DNA of 41,348 bases, from NCBI RefSeq assembly GCF_020103695.1, contig NZ_JAHXBF010000054.1, positions 1 through 41,348 of the forward strand, read 5' to 3'. Below the pieces are notes generated by a model. The model was not told the origin of the DNA. It worked only from the letters and a program-made list of their open reading frames with translations, and did no database searches. The position numbers were made by a program, and so were the translations under genes. How positions within the stretch are numbered: position 1 is the first letter of the stretch; every line of letters starts with the position of its first letter. The stretch is from Hyalangium versicolor (GTDB lineage: Bacteria; Myxococcota; Myxococcia; Myxococcales; Myxococcaceae). Shown here one piece after another: positions 6,835 to 15,402 of the stretch.

Positions 6835-7247
6835 GCGCCTGAAGCAAGCATTGGCGTAGGAGTTCAGCGAGCTCTTGAATGGGCAGAACTACGGAAGACA
6901 AGGCTGACGAGGCAGAGAGCGGCGAGAGTCAATAAGCAGCAACTCCACCAAACTCCCTCAGAAGGTTCATAGCGGCGTCAGCTTTGCTATCAAGCGGGTA
7001 ACATGGGCGCGATCTCCCGGAGACGTGGGCCAACGCTTCGCGTGACCGCAGCCAGTCTGACAAGGTAACGCCTCGAATTGACAAGGTATCGAGGCGTCGC
7101 AGGGGCCCGGGCGATCTCGCTCGCCGCGATCGAAAGCCCTCGCTTCCCGCAGATCGGCTCCATTCCGTCCTGTCCCAGTAGATTCCCCAGGCTCCTGCAA
7201 CATAGGTGCAACATTGCAGAGGCCGAACCCTCACGCCGACAGAGCAG
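6835..7247. other. Intergenic region carrying repeat A copy 2
   Basis: No convincing gene is seen in these 413 bp. The right part (7066-7155) is a copy of the dispersed hairpin repeat. The left part is unremarkable sequence of intermediate GC. The immunity gene on the right ends its frame at 7248, so this is also its downstream region. Confidence 0.6.
7066..7155 (-). repeat. Dispersed hairpin repeat A, copy 2 (no intron)
   Basis: This is the uninterrupted version of the repeat. On the minus strand it runs GATCTGCGGG, AAGCGAGGG, CGATCGCGGCGAGCG and so on to a stem-loop made of CGCCTCGA and TCGAGGCG (7069-7096). Alignment with copy 1 (118-197) shows that the intron remnant there begins exactly between GATCTGCGGG and AAGCG. 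Short frames through it are not convincing genes. Confidence 0.7.
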
Positions 7248-7967
7248 TCACCCTGTCGGCCAGGGCTGCAACGATCGCAACAGCCCAGCCCGGTCCAGCA
7301 ACTCATGGACCCGAGTGGCCAGCTCTACGTGCTCTGGGGTGGAAGCGGTGAACCGCTCGGGGGTGAGGATGACGAGGGTGCCCTTGTCCTCCACCGGCTC
7401 GATACGCACAGGGACAGGCAGTGGGGGCACTGTGCCGCGCAGCCGCGAGAAGTACATCACCCAGCCGACGAAGGTATCTGGGGAAGCCCCCTTCGTTATC
7501 AATTCCTGATGCTCATAGGACGTGGCTACTCCCCATTCCGGGTCCCAGGCCAGGGCCATGGCGCACAGCACCTCGGCCATCACGGGAGCTGTCAGCACCC
7601 GATCTGCGATGGGACCTCCCTTGTGGGGCCTGAGCACGCAGTTCGATGGGAGCAAGGCGTCAGATGAGCCACACGCCCCATCAACTCCGGACATTTCTTC
7701 CTGGCTGTCACCTGTCCATAAGTGGAACGAGAACTCATCATCGCCTCGCTTCTCTTGATGCCCGAACAGCTCCTGGAAGCTCTCAGCGGTTGGAGTGAAT
7801 GGGCGTTTGAGCGCTTCCTCAAAGGAACTTGCTGTCTTGCACCAGCGGGTCCACGCCGGGTCGCAGCGCCCCAGGAGGTGGAAGAAACGTTCCGCGCGTT
7901 GTGCGCAAGCCTCGGCGGATTCGGGCCGGGCGAGCCAGTAAGAGCCAACGTAGTAGGTTTCTCTCAT
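7248..7967 (-). CDS. Immunity protein, Imm52 family
   Basis: This 239-residue cytoplasmic protein should neutralise the nuclease toxin encoded just upstream. Family signatures are the start METYYVGSYW-like (here MRETYYVGSYWLARPESAE), the block RFFHLLGRCDPAWTRW, the central RVLTAPVMAEVLCAMALAWDP, and the C-terminal GWVMYFSRLRGTVPPLP and GTLVILTPERFTA. All are typical of Imm52, which pairs with Tox-REase-5. The ATG at 7967 lies 6 bp after the toxin stop codon, and its GAGGAG Shine-Dalgarno lies in that junction, so the two genes are co-transcribed with toxin first. No signal peptide is present, which fits inhibition of toxin that has reached the cytoplasm. Confidence 0.88.
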   Translation of the reverse strand: MRETYYVGSYWLARPESAEACAQRAERFFHLLGRCDPAWTRWCKTASSFEEALKRPFTPTAESFQELFGHQEKRGDDEFSFHLWTGDSQEEMSGVDGACGSSDALLPSNCVLRPHKGGPIADRVLTAPVMAEVLCAMALAWDPEWGVATSYEHQELITKGASPDTFVGWVMYFSRLRGTVPPLPVPVRIEPVEDKGTLVILTPERFTASTPEHVELATRVHELLDRAGLLRSLQPWPTG

Positions 7968-7973
7968 GGCTCC

Positions 7974-9413
7974 TCAGGGGGTCGGGGCGATGGGGGGAAC
8001 ATGAATGACCTCGATCTTGAGCTTGCTGAGCGCGAACATCTTCCTGAGTGCACCTGCGAGTCTCTCCTCGGCCACGATCCACCGGATGGGCGTTCCGTTG
8101 GCGGCTTTGAACTGGCGCCTCGCCTGCTCAAGCATTTGGTCGCGCCCCTCGAAGAATTCGACAAAGTTCAAATCCTGATCGATCCACTTCGCGTAGCCGG
8201 TACCCTTGGCCTCGATGAGGCCCCTCCGGTCGAAACCGTCGAAGTCCACCTCCTTGCCACCCACCTTGACGCGGTAGGCAGTGCCTTCGGGTGCACCCGT
8301 CACCTGAGCCTGATAGCGGCGCGACTGTTCCGGCATGGACTCGTCCGCCTCGACCCATTCACCCGGGCCACCGGAGCTGGGGGGCGCGGCCTTCGCGCCC
8401 GCGTTGCCGCCTGAGATGTCGCGCGTCGCCATGGCGACGGCGTTGGGGGCTAGAGCGATCGTGACGCCCTCGGTATTGATGGCGACCGACTCCACCTGAG
8501 CCAGCGCTGGGGCTGTGAAGCGGATGCCCAGTTGCGCCTCGGCCACCACCGCCGCCTGCCCAGCCCCAGGTAACTTCGGCAGCGTCGCCGCCATCCCCGT
8601 CGCCGTGTTCCCCATGGCCACCATCGCCAGCATGACGAAGGCTCGCGCCGCCTTCTCCCCCATCGTGTCCCCGAACTTCTCTCCGGACGCGGAAATGGCC
8701 TCGAAGGTGGTGGCTTGGTCCACTTCCTTCATCAGCACCAGCCACCCATCAATGAGGCGCCACACCGTGTCCCAGCCCAGGTACGCCATGGCTCCCACCG
8801 TCAGCACCGCAGCGATCCCCTTGCTCACCGGCTCGGGCAGCGCCAGCAGAATGGCATACATGGTCAGGCCCCCGACGATTGTGGCTACCAATGCCTGGGG
8901 GCTCACCTGTCGGGCGAGTTCTTCCTTCATGGCTCCCAGCACCTTGCTCTGGGCGATGGCCATGGCCAGAGCGTACCTGGCATCCCCATCCAAGAAGGGC
9001 TTGTCCACCAGCAGCCGCAGGCAATCCCCGCCTTCCCACCTTTGCTCGCACCACAGCAGGTAACGGCGATTCAGCTCCTCGTCCTCGGGCAGCAGACGCA
9101 GGTTGTGGTGGCTGCTTGGCTCCGAGGCCATGAGCCGCTGGCTTCTGCCCTCATACCAGTACCAGCCGCTTCGCTCGGGCACTCCGAACAGCCGCCCGGC
9201 GTATTCCAGGGGCCGCTCCACGGCAGGCACGGAGGGCGCGTGCTTCGCGACGGCTTGCTGGAACTCTTCCTGGCTCATCTCCGCCTGTTCCACGTCTCGG
9301 CGAGGGGCGTGGACGCGGGGCTCGCCCCGGCCCGTGTCCAGCCGGACGATGTTCCTCGGGGTGCTGCACCCAGCGAGGGATGCGAACAGCAACACAACCG
9401 CCCAGCGCCGCAT
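7974..9413 (-). CDS. Lipoprotein toxin with C-terminal Tox-REase-5 nuclease domain (SitA-like)
   Basis: This 479-residue polymorphic toxin opens with a lipoprotein signal peptide (MRRWAVVLLFASLAGCS). Two or three hydrophobic segments follow in the middle (around ALVATIVGGLTMYAILLAL and VLTVGAMAYLGW, and around AFVMLAMVAMG). A C-terminal restriction-endonuclease-fold domain covers about 365-479. Its catalytic core is VDFDGFDRRG then LIEAKG, with Asp near 390, Glu 401 and Lys 403, and QARRQFKAANGTPIRW after it. The ATG at 9413 follows AGGAGG at six bases and is clearly better than the ATG at 9431. Lipoprotein toxins of this build with adjacent immunity genes match the SitA toxins that myxobacteria pass to neighbours by TraA/TraB outer-membrane exchange. 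The toxin family is firm; the delivery route is inferred. Confidence 0.87.
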   Translation of the reverse strand: MRRWAVVLLFASLAGCSTPRNIVRLDTGRGEPRVHAPRRDVEQAEMSQEEFQQAVAKHAPSVPAVERPLEYAGRLFGVPERSGWYWYEGRSQRLMASEPSSHHNLRLLPEDEELNRRYLLWCEQRWEGGDCLRLLVDKPFLDGDARYALAMAIAQSKVLGAMKEELARQVSPQALVATIVGGLTMYAILLALPEPVSKGIAAVLTVGAMAYLGWDTVWRLIDGWLVLMKEVDQATTFEAISASGEKFGDTMGEKAARAFVMLAMVAMGNTATGMAATLPKLPGAGQAAVVAEAQLGIRFTAPALAQVESVAINTEGVTIALAPNAVAMATRDISGGNAGAKAAPPSSGGPGEWVEADESMPEQSRRYQAQVTGAPEGTAYRVKVGGKEVDFDGFDRRGLIEAKGTGYAKWIDQDLNFVEFFEGRDQMLEQARRQFKAANGTPIRWIVAEERLAGALRKMFALSKLKIEVIHVPPIAPTP

Positions 9414-9533
9414 GGGGTGCCTCCTGGCCATGGCTCCCGCGCGCCAGGAGCACCACCCGAGATTACAGGGGCGTCATGACAGGTCCGTCAATCACGGGGG
9501 CTTGCGCAGTCCAGGCAGTTCAGGTCCGCCAGA

Positions 9534-9906
9534 GCCCTCTTCCCCCGGAGTGCAGGACGGCTCGGCGGAGGTCCTCCAGGAAGTGAAGACGTACGCGGAC
9601 CAGAACAAGCTGTACTGGGCCTGAACTATCGACAACGTGCCAGCGGGGACGTACACGCTGCGCCTCGTCGCGCGCGAGGACACCGCCGACAACGAGCAGT
9701 TCAGCATCACGCTCTATACCAACAACGGGTCAAGTCCCACCTACAACCTCTGCCAGTTCACGACGACCTCGTGGAGCAATTGCAGCCAGACCGTGACCAT
9801 TGGCACGTCGGGCGCTGTGCAGTTCCAGGTGAGCGACGCGCCGGGTTGGGAGTACGACAAGCCCACGAACGTCTCCGTCGACTACATCGCGCTCGTAAGG
9901 CAGTAG
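9534..9906 (+). pseudogene. Decayed secreted-protein gene, C-terminal part
   Basis: One frame reads EVLQEVKTYADQNKLYWA, then an in-frame TGA at 9622-9624, then TIDNVPAGTYTLRLVARED and on to DAPGWEYDKPTNVSVDYIAL with a stop at 9906. The part after TGA looks like the end of a secreted beta-sandwich or carbohydrate-binding-like domain, and the text continues sensibly across the stop, so this is one gene broken by a nonsense change. No start or signal peptide is visible upstream, because the gene is cut off near the divergent toxin promoter. An internal GTG at 9637 could start only a headless 89-residue fragment. Confidence 0.6.
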
Positions 9907-9939
9907 GCGTCTCGGGTCGGGCAGACCCGCTGTTCACTG

Positions 9940-10632
9940 TTACTTGGTGGGAGCGGCCTTCGGCGACGCGTCGAGCAACTGCTCGATCTTGTCCGCGAAG
10001 TCCGGCGGATTGGTTCGAACAGGAGGAACTGACTTCTCCTCAGGCGGCTCCACATTGAAGCGGAGGACCTTGCTCCAGGCCACGTTCGGGTACCGGGCCT
10101 TAAGCAGCGCGGAGTCCCGGTCCCACTCGTCCCGCCGGCTCAACTGCAGCAAGGGCTCGAGGCTCCGGTAATCGGGGGAAGGTCTCTGCGACGGGCCGAA
10201 GAGAAACTCCCCCAGGTAGAGGATCCCTCCAGGAGGGACCGTGAAGAGAAGGTACAGGTCGGGCCCGGAGTGATACTCAGAGCCCTCGGTCTCGAAGCTG
10301 GCGGAATCCAGCGCGTAGTCCCCCGCGGGGAGCACGAGCGCAAAGAGGTCTCCCGAACGCCCGAAGCCAGAGAAGTCGAATTCGTTCCCTCCCGGGAGGT
10401 GCTTCATGAAGAGAGTGCGCTCTTGCCGGGTCTTCTTGTCCCAGAACCTGAGCACGCAGGTGTGGTAACGGCTCGTGGAGGTGGCGCGGGCGAGCGAGCC
10501 GACCACCACTCCGGTGTCTTGGGACAGTTTGGAGAGTTGCTCCGGCCGAGCCATGTACGGCTTGGACGAGCCGCAGCCCATCCAGAGCAGAAGGCACCCC
10601 ATCACTCCCCAGAAGCTGCGTCTTTGTGTCAT
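9940..10632 (-). CDS. Lipoprotein of unknown function
   Basis: This 230-residue protein starts with a lipoprotein signal (MTQRRSFWGVMGCLLLWMGCGSSKP, Cys at residue 20). The rest has short beta-rich stretches such as GVVVGSLAR, FALVLPAGDYALDS and GGILYLGEFLFG. This is the pattern of small myxobacterial lipoproteins with a sandwich-like domain that carry a pGdY turn. I do not recognise the family. The ATG at 10632 was chosen for the signal peptide; it has no good Shine-Dalgarno, and in-frame ATGs upstream to 10710 exist. It lies on the same strand upstream of the toxin, but more than 500 bp and a plus-strand pseudogene separate them, so co-transcription is doubtful. Confidence 0.65.
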   Translation of the reverse strand: MTQRRSFWGVMGCLLLWMGCGSSKPYMARPEQLSKLSQDTGVVVGSLARATSTSRYHTCVLRFWDKKTRQERTLFMKHLPGGNEFDFSGFGRSGDLFALVLPAGDYALDSASFETEGSEYHSGPDLYLLFTVPPGGILYLGEFLFGPSQRPSPDYRSLEPLLQLSRRDEWDRDSALLKARYPNVAWSKVLRFNVEPPEEKSVPPVRTNPPDFADKIEQLLDASPKAAPTK

Positions 10633-11064
10633 GAGGGAACTCGGCTCATCGCGACGGGTGGCCCGCATCGAACCTACCCTACTCTTCGCCCGCATCGTTC
10701 TCCGGCGCACGACGCGCGTGTGACGTGGCGTGCGTTTGTGCTGCCCGCTCCCTCCGAAGGGGGAGGGGGCGGCTGGTTGAGCAGGCGTTTACCCGCTAGG
10801 GCTGCGCGGTGGGCACACCGACGTAGCCTTGGGCTCTCCGGCACGCGTCAGCGGCTCTCCTCTTCCTCTCTGCTCTCACCCGTTCCCTCCAACACTGCCC
10901 CTATCCGTCTTATGCGCCCACCCAGCCTATGCATGCCTCTGCCAGGGATGTGCGGAAAAAAGGGTCCGCAGAAACGCTGCATCATTTTCCCTGTCACCGG
11001 CTCTTGCTGGGTGCGGGCTGCGGGGCCATGCCCACGACAGTGTCTTTTTGATGGAGAGGTGCGC
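10633..11064. other. Divergent intergenic region with repeat B copy 1
   Basis: These 432 bp separate the minus-strand lipoprotein from the plus-strand membrane-protein gene. They contain a G-rich run near 10760 and the first copy of an 80-bp direct repeat at 10827-10906. A long plus-strand open frame passes through, but it has no start signal or protein-like composition before 11065. Promoters for both neighbours should lie here; none is recognisable by eye. Confidence 0.6.
10827..10906 (+). repeat. Direct repeat B, copy 1
   Basis: This 80-bp sequence begins CCTTGGGCTCTCCGGCAC and ends ACACTGCCCCTATCC. It recurs at 15403-15482 in the same orientation with 5 differences (75 of 80 identical). 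It is pyrimidine-rich on the plus strand. The copies lie just outside a three-gene module. Function unknown. Confidence 0.85.
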
Positions 11065-11952
11065 ATGGGACCGGAGAGAGATGCTCAGGTGGCAGTGGTC
11101 GTGGTGACGTCGCTGTTGGTCATCTGGTTCTTCTTCAAGGGAATCGGCACCGAGAAGCGCTCGCTGAGCCTGGCGAACCTCGCGATGGCGTGTGGCCTGT
11201 GCGTGCTGATGCCCCAGCGGCAGCTCCTCCCAGAGGGAGGGACCTCGAGCTCAGCGCTGCTGCTCGGTGCTCAGCTCATGATGCTCGTCATCGGAGTGAT
11301 AGGCCTGGTCCTCGCGGTGGTGGCGCTGCGGGCCCGCACGTCAGACGGCGGCACGGGCGTCATCCGGCCAGTCATTGCCTCACTCCTGAGCCTCGTACTG
11401 GCCACGTCGAGCGGGTCCGTCGCCATGATGAGCTGGAGGCTGAGTCCGATGAACAACCAGCCCTGGGAGTGGATCTCGGCGAAGTACAACTATCGCATGC
11501 GCCTGCCATCCTCCAGCTGCGTGGAGAGCCGGATGAAGGACATGGAGGACGTGGACGGAGCCTTCAACTGCCGCGAACAGCGCATGCACGTCATGGTGTC
11601 CGCACGACGGGCGAGCGCGGCCGGCTACGCCGCCGCCGTCGAAGAGATGCGTGCGAGCGGGCTCGGCTCGAACAGCAGGGCGCCGGTGCTGGAGACCACG
11701 AGCACGGAGGCGGGCTGGCCCTGCACACGCAAGATCCTCGTCGAGCCCGCGAATGGGGAGCATGGTCCCCTCCTGGTCTCCGTCGCCCTCATTCACTGGC
11801 CCGAAAACGGGCTGTTGTTCACCGTGGTTCTCGAAGGTGACCTCTGGACATCCTCAGAGGTGAACACGGCCATGCTGCGTGAGCACCTCACCCGCTCCGC
11901 GCAACAGCTCCAGCTCTCGCTCGGGCCCTCCGCCGGTGGAGAAGGCGCCTGA
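11065..11952 (+). CDS. Membrane protein of unknown function
   Basis: This 295-residue protein has about four hydrophobic helices in the first 130 residues (around VAVVVVTSLLVIWFFF, LANLAMACGLCVLM, LMMLVIGVIGLVLAVVAL and VIASLLSLVLATSSG). A soluble domain follows from NNQPWEWIS onward with two Cys (SSSCVES and AFNCREQ) that may pair outside the cytoplasm. No family is recognised. The ATG at 11065 has GGAGAGG upstream at good spacing; the open frame further upstream is not coding. The stop is followed after 8 bp by the next gene, and the CHAT protease follows that, so the three form one transcription unit. Both soluble partners end in a similar size range and may be distantly related, but I cannot show it. 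Confidence 0.75.
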   Translation: MGPERDAQVAVVVVTSLLVIWFFFKGIGTEKRSLSLANLAMACGLCVLMPQRQLLPEGGTSSSALLLGAQLMMLVIGVIGLVLAVVALRARTSDGGTGVIRPVIASLLSLVLATSSGSVAMMSWRLSPMNNQPWEWISAKYNYRMRLPSSSCVESRMKDMEDVDGAFNCREQRMHVMVSARRASAAGYAAAVEEMRASGLGSNSRAPVLETTSTEAGWPCTRKILVEPANGEHGPLLVSVALIHWPENGLLFTVVLEGDLWTSSEVNTAMLREHLTRSAQQLQLSLGPSAGGEGA

Positions 11953-11960
11953 GGCCCGCC

Positions 11961-12551
11961 ATGCTTCGAGCGCTCCTGATCGCCGGGCTGTGGTCCTCCA
12001 CGGCCCCCGCACTCCCTCCCGAGGCCAGTCCCGCCCCGGAGGGATCATCCGCGGCCAGCGCCCTCCGTGTCAGCCTGCCCCAGGGTTGGAGCCTCCACAC
12101 CATGAAGGAGGAGGGATTCCAGGTGGCGCTGCCACCGCAGCCCATGCTGCGGCGCCACACGATGCAGACGGCGTCGGGGCCCGCCCAAATCACGAAATGG
12201 GTGGTGAAGCGGGGGCATGAGGATCTGGTGGTGGGGGTGAGCCGCTTCGACCCGGGTGTCGTGAGCAAGAGCCCGGCGGAGCCTGGCGCGTTGCTCGCGA
12301 ACCTTCGTGACGAGATGATGAGTGGCTTCCGTGCCACCCTGCGGAGTGACAAGTCCCTCCGGGTGGAGGGGCCTCCGGGCACATCGTCGTCCTACCCCGC
12401 GCGCGAATTCGAGCTGCTGCTGCCCGAGGACACGCACCTGACCGCCCGCATCATCCTCGTGGAAGATCGGCTGATCACGCTCCTTCATTCGACCAAGGGA
12501 ACGTCGAACAAGAGCTTCCATCTCATGGTGGCCTCCTTCTCGTTCTTGTAG
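11961..12551 (+). CDS. Small secreted protein of unknown function
   Basis: This 196-residue protein has a short export signal (MLRALLIAGLWSSTAPALP) and a soluble domain that reads LRVSLPQGWSLHTMKEEGFQVALP and continues with alternating strands and a helix to FHLMVASFSFL. The layout (a sequence that is mostly beta, then LEDRLITLLHST-like, then a late helix) resembles small periplasmic domains of the PsbP/DUF1795-like fold often found with regulators, but this is only a resemblance. The ATG follows GAGG right after the upstream stop, indicating translational coupling. It sits between the membrane protein and the CHAT protease in one operon. Confidence 0.7.
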   Translation: MLRALLIAGLWSSTAPALPPEASPAPEGSSAASALRVSLPQGWSLHTMKEEGFQVALPPQPMLRRHTMQTASGPAQITKWVVKRGHEDLVVGVSRFDPGVVSKSPAEPGALLANLRDEMMSGFRATLRSDKSLRVEGPPGTSSSYPAREFELLLPEDTHLTARIILVEDRLITLLHSTKGTSNKSFHLMVASFSFL

Positions 12552-12600
12552 CCCCTTGGCCTCACTCCAGGCGCTCGCCTGACCCCTACAGAGGACGGAC

Positions 12601-15282
12601 ATGCGGCAGGTTCTGGGATGGATGATGGCCGCGCTGCTCTGCTGCGCGGCAGGGACGGCGTCCGGCGGGCAGTCCCCGGCCGAGCGGGAACAGGAGGCGC
12701 AGGCGGCCTATACGAAAGCGATGGCGCTCCTCAAGGAGGGCCAGTACTCCAACGCCATTCCCGTGGGTGAGCAGGCGCTCGCGTTGACAGAGGCCGCGCT
12801 GGGAGAGCGCGATCCCAGGGTCGCCCTCTGTCTGGACGTGCTGGGCCGTCTCCACCTGCTCCAGGGAGCCCCCCAGCGAGCCGAGCCACTCCTCCTCCGA
12901 GGGCTCTCCATTCGGGAGGCAGCGCTCGGAAAGTCCCACCCCGAGGTCGCCATCGGGCACACCAGCCTCGCCGATCTCTACAGGACACGGGGCCAGTCCG
13001 AGCTGGCCATGCTGCACTATCAGCGCGCGCTCGACATCCTGGAGGGGTCCTTGGGCAAGGACCATCTTCTCGTCGCCACCTCGTTGAACAACCTCGCCGG
13101 TCTCTATGCGGACCTGGAGATATTTGAAGTTGCCAGGTTCAACTTCGCGCGCGCCCTCACCATCAAGGAGAAGGTCCTGGGCGAGAACCATCCGCTCGTG
13201 GCCAACTCGCTCGTCAGCCTGTCCCGGGTCCTCATCGCTCAAGGTGAGTACAAGCAGGCTGAGCCACTCTTGCAGCGCGCGCTCGTGATCCAGGAAGCGG
13301 CCCTCGGCAAGGCCCATCCTGACCTGGCTAACACGATCAGCAACCTTGGCATCGTCTACCTGAAGCAGGGGTTGCAGGACCCGGCGGGGCCGCTCCTGGA
13401 ACGCGCGCTCGGGCTTCGGGAGGCAGCCCTTGGCCCGGACCATCCCCTCGTCGCCCAGTCGCTCTACCTGCTGGGCATGTACCGCTGGGAGCAGCAGCGC
13501 CTCGCCGAGGCCGTGCCGCTCCTCACGCGCGCTTTCGCTCTGTCCGAGCAGTACTTGCGCGAGGAGATGGTCGAGTTCTCCGAGGTGCGCCTGGACCAGC
13601 TCCTCAAGCGTCTGCTCCTCCAGGAGGACAGCCTCTATGCGATGCTGCGCGAGCATCCGGACAACGCCGCCCTGCGCCGCTTGACCCTCGGCGCCGTGCT
13701 CCTGCTCAAGGGCCGCTCCGTCGCGGAGTTCGCGGAGACCACTCGCGTCATCCACCGGAGCCTCGGGGCGCGGGACCGCGATACCTTCCAGAAGGTGCGG
13801 GAGCTCCGCACCCAGCGGGCCGCGCTGTTGATGCAGCCCCCCAGCGTGCTCGCCTCCGCCGCCTATCGACAGCGCCTGAGCGCACTCTCCGACCAGAGCA
13901 GTGCCCTCGGGGCGGAGCTCGCCAGGCACTCCGCGCCGCTGCGCGAGCTGACGGCTCTGCCACCTCTCAGCAGGATTGTCGAGCAGGTCGCCGCGGCGCT
14001 TCCCAAGGACGGGGGCCTCGTCGAGTTCATCGCCTACGAGGAAATGTGGCGGCTCCAGGAGGCCATTCCCGAGGTCGATGCGCCGCTCCAGGTGGGGTAC
14101 CTGGCGTTGGTGCTCGAGCCCGACGGGGACATTCGCACCGTCGACCTCGGGCCCGCCGAGCCCATCGACCGTGCCGCCTCGTGCCTGCGAGACGCCCTCG
14201 CGCGCCGCGACGCGGACTTCCAGGTGAGCGCCCAGGCCCTCTACCGGCTCATCTTCCAGCCCTTGATTCCCCTGCTCGGCGACAGCCACCGCCTCTTCCT
14301 CTCGCCGGACGACCAGCTCAACCTCGTGCCCTTCGCCGCGCTCCACGATGGCCGCCAGTTTCTTGTCGACTCCTTCGACTTCACCTACCTCACCTCGGGA
14401 AGGGAACTCCTCCCTCGCTCCGGGGCCACTCCGGCTTCACGCTCGGTGGTCGTCCTGGCCGATCCGGACTTCAGCGCGCGTCTCCCGGCAGCTCCGTCCG
14501 CCCAGAAGAACACGCAAGAGCTGGCCCAGGGCTCCACTTCCCTGGAAGGCTTTCTGTCCACTCGTGCCGGTCTGGCCGAGCAACCCTGGACGCCTCTTCC
14601 GGGCACTCGCCTGGAGGCCAGGGCCATCCAGCGCCTCATTCCCCAGGCCCAGGTCTTCCTGGGACGCGACGCGACCAAGGAGCGGCTGCTGCGCCTGCCC
14701 ACCCCTGGCGTGCTCCACCTGGCCACGCATGGCTTCTTCCTCGAAGACTCACCCGCCCAGGAGAGGACTCGCGGAATCGCCCACTTCGGTGCGCTGGGTG
14801 AGGACAGGCTCGAGCAACCTCCATTCGATCCGCTGCTGCGCTCGGGGCTCGTGCTCGCCGGTGCTCGGGCCCGTGCCCCCGGCGCTGCTGGCACCTCGAT
14901 GCCCCGGCTCGGCAGTTCCCTGGTCACGGCGTTCGAGTTGGAGGGGCTGGATCTCTGGGGCACCGAGCTTGTCGTCCTCTCCGCCTGCGATACCGGCCGC
15001 GGCAACGTCATGAGAGGCCAAGGGGTCTATGGCCTGCGACGTGCGCTCGTCATCGCGGGTGCGGAGACCGTGGTCATGAGCTTGTGGAAGGTCAACGACG
15101 GCACCACCCATCAACTGATGGAGGCCTACTACCACAACCTGCTGGCGGGGCAGGGCCGAGCCACGGCGCTGAGAGAGGCGATGCGTGCGCTGCGTGAGAC
15201 CCAGCCTCATCCCCACTACTGGGCCCCTTTCATCGCCCAAGGACGCGATGCTCCCCTGCGTTCGTTCGCGAAGGCGAAGTAG
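12601..15282 (+). CDS. Exported TPR-CHAT caspase-like protease
   Basis: This 893-residue protein has a signal peptide (1-23, MRQVLGWMMAALLCCAAGTA) and then six or seven kinesin-light-chain-type TPR repeats (about 30-320). The repeats recur as ALGKSHPEVA, LGKDHLLVATSLNNLAGLY, LGENHPLVANSL, LGKAHPDLANTISNLG and LGPDHPLVAQSL. A helical linker leads to a C-terminal CHAT peptidase domain (about 560-885). The catalytic dyad is His 710 in HLATHGFFLED and Cys 796 in LSACDTGRGN, followed by the family block GLRRALVIAGAETVVMSLWKV. CHAT proteins are caspase-fold cysteine proteases, and TPRs usually bind the regulator or substrate. The signal peptide is unusual, since most characterised CHAT proteases are cytoplasmic. 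The ATG at 12601 has GAGG upstream. It is last in a three-gene operon of exported proteins. Confidence 0.88.
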   Translation: MRQVLGWMMAALLCCAAGTASGGQSPAEREQEAQAAYTKAMALLKEGQYSNAIPVGEQALALTEAALGERDPRVALCLDVLGRLHLLQGAPQRAEPLLLRGLSIREAALGKSHPEVAIGHTSLADLYRTRGQSELAMLHYQRALDILEGSLGKDHLLVATSLNNLAGLYADLEIFEVARFNFARALTIKEKVLGENHPLVANSLVSLSRVLIAQGEYKQAEPLLQRALVIQEAALGKAHPDLANTISNLGIVYLKQGLQDPAGPLLERALGLREAALGPDHPLVAQSLYLLGMYRWEQQRLAEAVPLLTRAFALSEQYLREEMVEFSEVRLDQLLKRLLLQEDSLYAMLREHPDNAALRRLTLGAVLLLKGRSVAEFAETTRVIHRSLGARDRDTFQKVRELRTQRAALLMQPPSVLASAAYRQRLSALSDQSSALGAELARHSAPLRELTALPPLSRIVEQVAAALPKDGGLVEFIAYEEMWRLQEAIPEVDAPLQVGYLALVLEPDGDIRTVDLGPAEPIDRAASCLRDALARRDADFQVSAQALYRLIFQPLIPLLGDSHRLFLSPDDQLNLVPFAALHDGRQFLVDSFDFTYLTSGRELLPRSGATPASRSVVVLADPDFSARLPAAPSAQKNTQELAQGSTSLEGFLSTRAGLAEQPWTPLPGTRLEARAIQRLIPQAQVFLGRDATKERLLRLPTPGVLHLATHGFFLEDSPAQERTRGIAHFGALGEDRLEQPPFDPLLRSGLVLAGARARAPGAAGTSMPRLGSSLVTAFELEGLDLWGTELVVLSACDTGRGNVMRGQGVYGLRRALVIAGAETVVMSLWKVNDGTTHQLMEAYYHNLLAGQGRATALREAMRALRETQPHPHYWAPFIAQGRDAPLRSFAKAK

Positions 15283-15402
15283 TCCGCCGGCTCCCGAGCA
15301 GTCCGTCACTGACCCAGTTGCATCCAGGCACCGCGCTCCTACCGATGGCCTGGGTCCTGGAGCGAGCACCGTGGCTCCCGCAAGCGGGGGCAGAGCCGCA
15401 GC

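Noticed and set aside
10270..11064. Extension of the membrane-protein gene upstream to 10270
   Set aside because: The added 265 codons overlap the divergent lipoprotein gene and repeat B, and lack protein character; the ATG at 11065 has a good Shine-Dalgarno.
12586..14346. A 586-codon minus-strand frame opposite the TPR-CHAT gene
   Set aside because: Its repeats are the antisense image of the TPR repeats on the plus strand; no ribosome binding site or known domain.
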